Under the pieces are notes generated by a model. That model had not been told where the DNA came from, searched no databases, and was given only the letters and a program-made list of their open reading frames with translations. Below are positions 59,501-63,665 of a stretch of 63,665 nt of DNA, in pieces. The stretch is taken from NCBI GenBank assembly GCA_022648545.1, contig JALCMP010000009.1:1-63665 (forward strand), in the 5' to 3' direction. A program made the translations under genes and the position numbers. The DNA comes from Bacteroidales bacterium (GTDB lineage Bacteria; Bacteroidota; Bacteroidia; Bacteroidales; UBA932). How positions within the stretch are numbered: position 1 is the stretch's first letter; each line of letters begins with the position of its first letter.

Positions 59501-59867
59501 TATGGAATTCAGCGGATTATTCGAAGAATCCGCTGAATGGAAGGATCTTAGAATCAAGTAGCTTTTCGGTGTAAGCGTAAGGCTTATCGAAGCATTCCTT
59601 ATTTTGAAAAGCAACACCCGTTTTTGTCTTCTCGACGGCCATATATATGAGTCCGTTAAGAACATAAGCGATGACTTGTATTTTCTGAATGATGGTGCCT
59701 CTTATAAAATAACAGATCTTTCCGAGCTTGTCGAATATTGGTATATACCCCCCAATGCAGATGCAACAGTAACCGGTCCCTGAAAAGTTTATAACAAGGA
59801 TTCTTTTCTGATATACTGCGATAGTATTGCTATGACTTATAATCATTAAACCTTATTATTTAAAAAC
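59501..59867. other. Gap with a perfect inverted repeat, no recognised gene
   Basis: A perfect 12-bp inverted repeat (ATTCAGCGGATT 59507-59518 and AATCCGCTGAAT 59527-59538) starts this gap. A 73-codon plus-strand frame without an ATG (about 59557-59782; it contains FLNDGASYKITDLSELVEYW) and a 109-codon minus-strand frame (59517-59846) overlap. Neither has a recognisable family. The plus-strand one reads like a natural protein tail, so a decayed gene is possible. Confidence 0.4.
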
Positions 59868-59898
59868 TTGCGTTTCTTTTACCAAGATATTATATTTG
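59868..59898 (+). promoter_or_regulatory. Promoter of the lasso-like locus
   Basis: TTG (59868-59870) and TATATTTG (59891-59898) are separated by 20 bases, a good -33/-7 pair. The precursor ATG lies 29 bases further on. Confidence 0.6.
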
Positions 59899-59927
59899 AA
59901 CAAATGTTTCTTATAAAATACATAATC

Positions 59928-60068
59928 ATGAATTACGAAGAAAAAGCCGCACAGGCCTGACAAACGCCTGAAATTATTGATATGTATTTAACCGATCAAA
60001 CAAAAGGAAGTCTCGGAGAGGTTTATGACGCTCATGGGTATAGTTGGATTCAATATGTTTTTGGATAA
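59928..60068 (+). pseudogene. Lasso-peptide precursor gene with in-frame TGA
   Basis: From the ATG at 59928 the frame reads 10 codons, then TGA (59958-59960), then QTPEIIDMYLTDQTK, and then GSLGEVYDAHGYSWIQYVFG before TAA. The last 20 residues look like a lasso core: Gly at position 1, Asp at position 8 for an 8-residue macrolactam ring, then a 12-residue tail rich in aromatics. The leader ends with Thr at the penultimate position (T-K before the core), which is the lasso rule. The residue at the TGA lies three before the Pro, exactly where a conserved W/Y of the W/Y-x-x-P leader motif sits, so TGG-to-TGA is the simplest explanation. It is too short and broken for standard gene calls. Confidence 0.65.
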
Positions 60069-60122
60069 TTCAAATCTGTTGCTTCTATGACAAGCATTTC
60101 TCCACATGTTGACCGGTCTGGA

Positions 60123-60312
60123 ATGAGTGTTCTTTTTGTAATTTTTTATAAGGATGGCAGATCGGTTTCTGACGAGCTTAGGGTAATTTATGCTGGAATT
60201 AAACATTTTCCCAGGAGAAATGATAGAAGAGTCTCATGTTTTGTTTGTTGCAGAAGGACGCATCGATAACCGTGATGAACTTTTGGGCAAATGGTCGCTG
60301 GCAACGTTCTGA
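60123..60312 (+). pseudogene. Asparagine-synthetase-like lasso cyclase, N-terminal remnant
   Basis: Two pieces of one protein survive in different frames. The first (from ATG 60123) reads MSVLFVIFYKDGRSVSDELR, the start of the glutaminase-like domain of lasso cyclases. After a frame change the second (about 60190-60312) reads VLFVAEGRIDNRDEL, directly followed by LGKWSLATF and a stop. In intact enzymes these two motifs are separated by several dozen residues, so there is an internal deletion as well as a frameshift. The enzyme would normally adenylate the ring Asp and close the macrolactam. The remnant overlaps the kinase open frame. Confidence 0.65.
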
Positions 60313-60346
60313 TCTTACGGCAAGGTTATGTGTAAATAAGGAAGAA

Positions 60347-61231
60347 ATGGACGATATCCTTAAGGCAGTTGCGATATATATTATGATGTATGAAATGAAT
60401 AATTTTTCGGTGTTTTCAGATGTTATTGATATTAAGTATGAGAAAAAGGAAATAGGAGTTCCTGCTTTTTCCATTTATTCCCGCCCTCATTTTAAAATAA
60501 ATGAGGATGATTTTTTTCTGGATATAAAAAATATTGCCCGGTATCGGGTACAAAACGGACAGCAAGTTTCGATTTGCCCGTATGAAGATGCCGATGAGGA
60601 ATCGGTAAATCTTTTTCTTGAAGGTTCAGTTCTGGGCGCCCTTCTGCATCAACGTGGAATAATACCGTTTCACGGTAGTTCTTTTTCATACAAAGACAGA
60701 GGAATCATTATCTGCGGCCATTCCGGAGCAGGAAAATCATCGGTAACGGCAGCTTTTTGTCAGGAAGGGGCAACCTTTATTAATGACGATATCACCCCTG
60801 TAACTGTTGCCGGTTCAAAAACGACCATCCTTCCGGTTAAAACGCGGATAAAACTATGGGATGATGCGCTTCAAAAATTAAAAATAGAAGCCGGTAATTT
60901 GCAGCGTATACGGCCTGGAATGGATAAGTTTTACCTGCCAATGGAGAAAAAAACTGATTCGGAACATAATCTATCCCACATATTTATTCTTTCTACCCAC
61001 AATAAAAATGAGTATCGGGCAACCGAACCCGAAGGGATGGGTAAATACAACGCCTTGCGAAAACAGATTTATCGCAGAATATATTTAAAGGGTATGCCCG
61101 AAACAGAAAAAAAATATTTTGGGAAAATGTTTCTTCTGGCAAACAAAGTCAAGGTTACCTATATCCTAAGGCCTCAAATCTGCGATATTCAGGAAACCAT
61201 GCGTTTTATTGGAAATGAAATAGAATCATGA
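60347..61231 (+). CDS. HPr-kinase-like tailoring kinase of lasso loci
   Basis: About 294 residues from the ATG at 60347; an open frame begins upstream at 60236 but overlaps the cyclase remnant, and ATGs at 60383 are also possible. The P-loop GHSGAGKS is at about residues 124-131 of the 294-residue form, followed by FINDDITPV as in HprK. The preceding GSVLGALLHQRGIIPFHGSS is the characteristic stretch of HprK-related proteins found in lasso loci, where a relative phosphorylates the peptide C-terminus. The frame is intact, with no stop. It overlaps the sulfotransferase by 4 bases. Confidence 0.75.
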   Translation: MDDILKAVAIYIMMYEMNNFSVFSDVIDIKYEKKEIGVPAFSIYSRPHFKINEDDFFLDIKNIARYRVQNGQQVSICPYEDADEESVNLFLEGSVLGALLHQRGIIPFHGSSFSYKDRGIIICGHSGAGKSSVTAAFCQEGATFINDDITPVTVAGSKTTILPVKTRIKLWDDALQKLKIEAGNLQRIRPGMDKFYLPMEKKTDSEHNLSHIFILSTHNKNEYRATEPEGMGKYNALRKQIYRRIYLKGMPETEKKYFGKMFLLANKVKVTYILRPQICDIQETMRFIGNEIES

Positions 61232-62088
61232 AAAATATTGTTTGGCTGGCATCTTATCCCAAATCGGGCAATACATGGTTTCGTATGTTCCTGGCAAATT
61301 ATCAGAAAGATACAGAAAACCCGGTATCTCTCGAAGAGATAGAGTCAACGTCCATTTCAAGTAACGCAGTTGATTTTGAGGAACAAATCGGATTGAACCC
61401 CTTTGAATTATTTCCTGATGAAGTTGATTTATATCGCCCGGATTTGTACTATATTCAATCAAAGGAGGCTGAAAAAAAAGGAGGGATTAGTTACAAAAAG
61501 ACGCACGATGCTTATACCCTAAATCGAAAGGGAGAACCTCTTTTTCCTGCGAATATTAGCAAAGGAGTCGTTTATTTTGTGCGTAATCCATTGGATGTCT
61601 GTGTATCATATGCCAACCATAGTGCAAAGAAAATTGAAAAAACACTTGATTTTATTTTAGATGAAAATTCTTCTCTGGCTGGAAAGAAAGGGGGGCAACT
61701 ACGTCAGATTTTAATGTCATGGAAAAGTCACGTTCAAAGTTGGAAGAACCAATCAGTAATACCTATTCATTTTGTTCGTTACGAAGATATGCTCCAAGAA
61801 CCGGTTGAAACCTTTGGAGAAATTGTCCGTTTTTTGGGGTTTGAGTGTAATGAAGAGCGTTTGAGACGTGCAATAATTAACAGTGATTTTAAAAACCTTC
61901 AACGAATGGAACAGGAGCAAGGCTTTCGGGAGAAAATGCAGTTATGTGAACAATTCTTTTGGAAAGGCAAGATCGGCAATTTCCGTGAATATCTTTCAGA
62001 AGAACAGGTACAACGTATCGTGGAGTACAATTACGATACCATGAAAGAGTTCGGATATATTGATACGGACGGGAGATTGACTGTGTGA
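61228..62088 (+). CDS. PAPS-dependent sulfotransferase
   Basis: A 286-residue enzyme. The 5'-phosphosulfate loop is SYPKSGNTW (residues 9-17) and the 3'-phosphate site is FVRNPLDVCVSYANHS. Later HFVRYEDMLQEP and the GxxGNF-like KGKIGNFREYL segment complete the family. It transfers sulfate from PAPS to a hydroxyl or amine. Coupled to the HPr-kinase-like gene, it is best read as a modifier of the peptide product of the locus, for which Tyr or Ser in the core would be acceptors. There is no signal peptide, so it acts in the cytosol. Confidence 0.8.
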   Translation: MKNIVWLASYPKSGNTWFRMFLANYQKDTENPVSLEEIESTSISSNAVDFEEQIGLNPFELFPDEVDLYRPDLYYIQSKEAEKKGGISYKKTHDAYTLNRKGEPLFPANISKGVVYFVRNPLDVCVSYANHSAKKIEKTLDFILDENSSLAGKKGGQLRQILMSWKSHVQSWKNQSVIPIHFVRYEDMLQEPVETFGEIVRFLGFECNEERLRRAIINSDFKNLQRMEQEQGFREKMQLCEQFFWKGKIGNFREYLSEEQVQRIVEYNYDTMKEFGYIDTDGRLTV

Positions 62089-62185
62089 TAAGTTGCATAT
62101 TCTCAATAACCCAGGATGCACCTGTGGAGAAAAAATACATCACGACAGCCTCTTTCCCAAAGGATAATTAGACAATCACCAAGTT

Positions 62186-62350
62186 ATGATGCACATCGAA
62201 AGAGATGTTCCCCGTTCACTGATCCGCAATGCTATGCTTGGAAGATTGCCCGAACAAGTTCGTACCTATAACCTTGATGAAAATTTTCGTAGTAAATTCG
62301 GACGGAATTCTGAGTATTTACGGAATATTCTGATTTCTATTCGTATATAA
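62186..62350 (+). pseudogene. Cyclase C-terminal remnant
   Basis: The frame from ATG 62186 gives about 54 residues containing ERDVPRSLIRNAMLGRLPEQ followed by VRT. This resembles the C-terminal end of asparagine-synthetase-like lasso cyclases (a PR-x-L-I-R-x-A-M-x-G-x-L-P-E-x-V-R pattern). It ends with TAA at 62348-62350. A stop codon lies just upstream in frame and no synthetase core is present. It is either the far end of the same broken cyclase, separated by rearrangement, or a fragment of a second copy. Confidence 0.55.
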
Positions 62351-62389
62351 AGAGTGATATGGATATTTTTACATAATCAAAACTTTATA

Positions 62390-62397
62390 TACATTTG
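62390..62397 (+). promoter_or_regulatory. Promoter box before the hairpin and fimbrillin genes
   Basis: TACATTTG matches TAnnTTTG. A small hairpin GGAAAC/GTTTCC (62409-62426) follows, then the long hairpin. The first intact gene starts almost 600 bases later, so the leader would be long. Confidence 0.4.
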
Positions 62398-62470
62398 CGA
62401 TATCGGGTGGAAACCAGAATGTTTCCATTCGGTGACATATTGAAAATTAGCGTTTTTAGCTATTGACTTT

Positions 62471-62587
62471 GTCTAGGAAAACCACCATTTTTTTTAGTAA
62501 CACAAAGCAATAAGCAATGGAAACGCCTGCGCTTGAGCGTGGGGTGTGCTTATTTGTGTTACGGGTGCGTGGTGGTACCTCTTAGAC
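62471..62587. repeat. 117-base imperfect inverted repeat (long hairpin)
   Basis: Four stems nest in order: GTCTA (62471-62475) with TAGAC (62583-62587); ACCACCA (62481-62487) with TGGTGGT (62570-62576); GTAACACAAA (62497-62506) with TTTGTGTTAC (62553-62562), a perfect 10 bp; and TAAGCA (62511-62516) with TGCTTA (62547-62552). The loop holds a GC-rich CGCTTGAGCG. It could be a structured RNA, a miniature transposon end pair, or a recombinase site. Confidence 0.6.
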
Positions 62588-62651
62588 AGATAAAAGCTTC
62601 TCACGCTCTTTTCGTGTTTTAAACTTCAAGCTTTAAAAACTACGCAGGCCT

Positions 62652-62954
62652 ATGAAACGCATATATCTGTTTATTAAATCAAACGACCGTAAAGGTACTG
62701 TTTTCTTGTCTGAAATCACACTTGAAGCAACTTCCGGTGTCTGTTTTACTGTTTTTTCCGGGAAACGACCTCTCTCGATTTCCCCGATTGAATTTGATGC
62801 CATTGTAGAACCTGCATCCACCGATTCGTTATCCCTTTCAATATCACTTATTTCTGACGGTATCCCCGGCACCCTGACGGAGAATTTCCCTTCTGAGGTT
62901 TGGGAACCGGGATACAGGGCATGTAACGATTTAAAGCATCTGAATGATAGGTAG
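62652..62954 (+). pseudogene. Fimbrillin C-terminal fragment
   Basis: A 100-residue frame whose second half (FDAIVEPASTDSLSLSISLI, then GTLTENFPSEVWEPGYRACND) resembles the last domain of Mfa-like fimbrillins, where a PQ/PAS...GKRYTY-type pattern is usual. It has no signal peptide or lipobox, and the usual aromatic end is replaced by a short unrelated tail. It is most likely a leftover of a larger fimbrillin gene. An antisense frame (62633-63031) overlaps and is rejected. Confidence 0.45.
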
Positions 62955-62989
62955 CTAAAATAATACGTATCCAGATAAGAAAATAAGAA

Positions 62990-63665
62990 ATGAAAACAAT
63001 TAGAGAAAAAGAGATGAAAATAGAAAAACAAAATTATTGGGGAACCTTTATGGTTCTGCTATTTGTTGTGGGGATCCTTCTTTTTTTAGGATGCAGAAAG
63101 GAATATAAAGGCAATATTGAGGATAGAGTTTTGGTTCCCTTACAGATCGGCGGAGTTTCCCTGAATATAGAGGAGTGTAAGGAAGCTTCCTCATGGACGA
63201 AGTCCGGGGAATGGAACTGGAGCGGCAAAAGTATTGGGGTATTCCGCCGCAGCAGCAATGGTTATTCAGGAACCGCCGACAACATAAAATATTCTGCCGG
63301 TAATTCGGCAGGATCGAGCTGGGAGCCTTCGGACAGTCGGAAACAGATATATCTGATGAAGGCCCCGGCAAAACTTCGTGCCTATTATCCTTATGATAAT
63401 TCTGTCGGTTCCGACGGAATAGTGACACTTACTTCCCGGCTTTATTCGGAGGACAAGGATTTGTGCTACCAGAAGAGAGATATTTCAGCAACAAGCGGAT
63501 CTCCGGCATCATTTACTCTGGGTCATGTTTATTCACGGTTTGTATTCAGATTTACAAGAGATGCATCATACGACGGAACCTGTTCCATAAGTAAAATAAA
63601 GATAGAAAACCCCGATATTATTTCTTCCAATACTTATAATTTGTTGACGGATAAAGCAGGTACAC
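62990..63665 (+). CDS. Fimbrillin-family lipoprotein, 5' part (runs off window)
   Basis: From the ATG at 62990 the frame is open to the window end. It has a hydrophobic signal segment and a lipobox at LFLGC (about residue 36; an internal ATG at codon 9 is an alternative start). The mature part shows the fimbrillin pattern: VLVPLQIGGVSLNIEE, then YSAGNSAGSSW with KAPAKLRAYYPYD, and then VYSRFVFRFTRDASYDGTCSISKIKI, the junction of lobes one and two. It should be a surface or fimbrial subunit. The 3' end is outside the window. Confidence 0.7.
   Translation, partial: MKTIREKEMKIEKQNYWGTFMVLLFVVGILLFLGCRKEYKGNIEDRVLVPLQIGGVSLNIEECKEASSWTKSGEWNWSGKSIGVFRRSSNGYSGTADNIKYSAGNSAGSSWEPSDSRKQIYLMKAPAKLRAYYPYDNSVGSDGIVTLTSRLYSEDKDLCYQKRDISATSGSPASFTLGHVYSRFVFRFTRDASYDGTCSISKIKIENPDIISSNTYNLLTDKAGT

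Noticed and set aside
59517..59846. A 109-codon minus-strand frame
   Set aside because: No promoter box, no recognisable domain, and the opposite strand reads at least as well; kept only as a note in the gap.
62633..63031. A 132-codon minus-strand frame
   Set aside because: It overlaps the fimbrillin fragment and the next gene's signal peptide, and its sequence is low-complexity.

Overview
The window looks like a chromosomal segment of a Bacteroidota member, most likely order Bacteroidales. The evidence is the repeated promoter box TAnnTTTG upstream of genes, fimbrillin (FimA/Mfa-type) lipoproteins, a GyrB/TypA/PurL set of Bacteroidetes type, and a DUF5036 lipoprotein. I see no CRISPR array, no rRNA and no intact transposase. 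One tRNA gene is present (Arg, anticodon CCT).

Layout. 1-1854: a 5'-truncated HAD phosphatase, a D-2-hydroxyacid dehydrogenase, and a 317-base gap that folds into a candidate structured RNA. 1855-3967: an SDR plus an alpha-oxoamine synthase, a likely sphingoid-base or sulfonolipid (capnine) pair. 4080-11798: gyrB with an M23/LysM peptidase, then a large TPR protein with an outer-membrane barrel. 11862-19335: ftsE-type ATPase, nth, pyk, a Xer recombinase, guaA and typA. 19399-22240: the yceD-rpmF-plsX-fabH operon and tRNA-Arg. 22304-27013: a glycosyltransferase/flippase pair, an acetyltransferase and PIN-PhoH. 27039-38071: purL, an AddB/AddA-like repair pair and a CDF transporter. 38199-42157: a two-gene fimbrillin-like locus and two small genes.

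42264-49086: a complete tryptophan operon in the order trpB-E-G-D-C/F-A (C and F fused). It is preceded by a 31-codon leader peptide with three consecutive Trp codons and a strong intrinsic terminator, which is a textbook layout for transcription attenuation. 49132-59442: a CDGSH protein, an esterase, an M3 peptidase, a sulfur/redox island (lipoprotein thioredoxin, MarR, and a four-domain CoA-disulfide-reductase/rhodanese/TusA/DsrE fusion), a flavodoxin-fold reductase/pentapeptide pair divergent from an AraC-GyrI regulator, and two lipoproteins.

59868-62347 is the most unusual stretch and appears to be a decaying lasso-peptide biosynthetic locus. It has a promoter, a precursor gene whose 20-residue core starts with Gly and has Asp at position 8, fragments of an asparagine-synthetase-like cyclase, an intact HPr-kinase-like gene and an intact sulfotransferase gene. 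The precursor leader carries a TGA exactly where a Trp of the W/Y-x-x-P leader motif would be expected. The right edge (62390-63665) holds a promoter, a long 117-base hairpin, a fimbrillin C-terminal fragment and the start of an intact fimbrillin-like lipoprotein that runs off the window.
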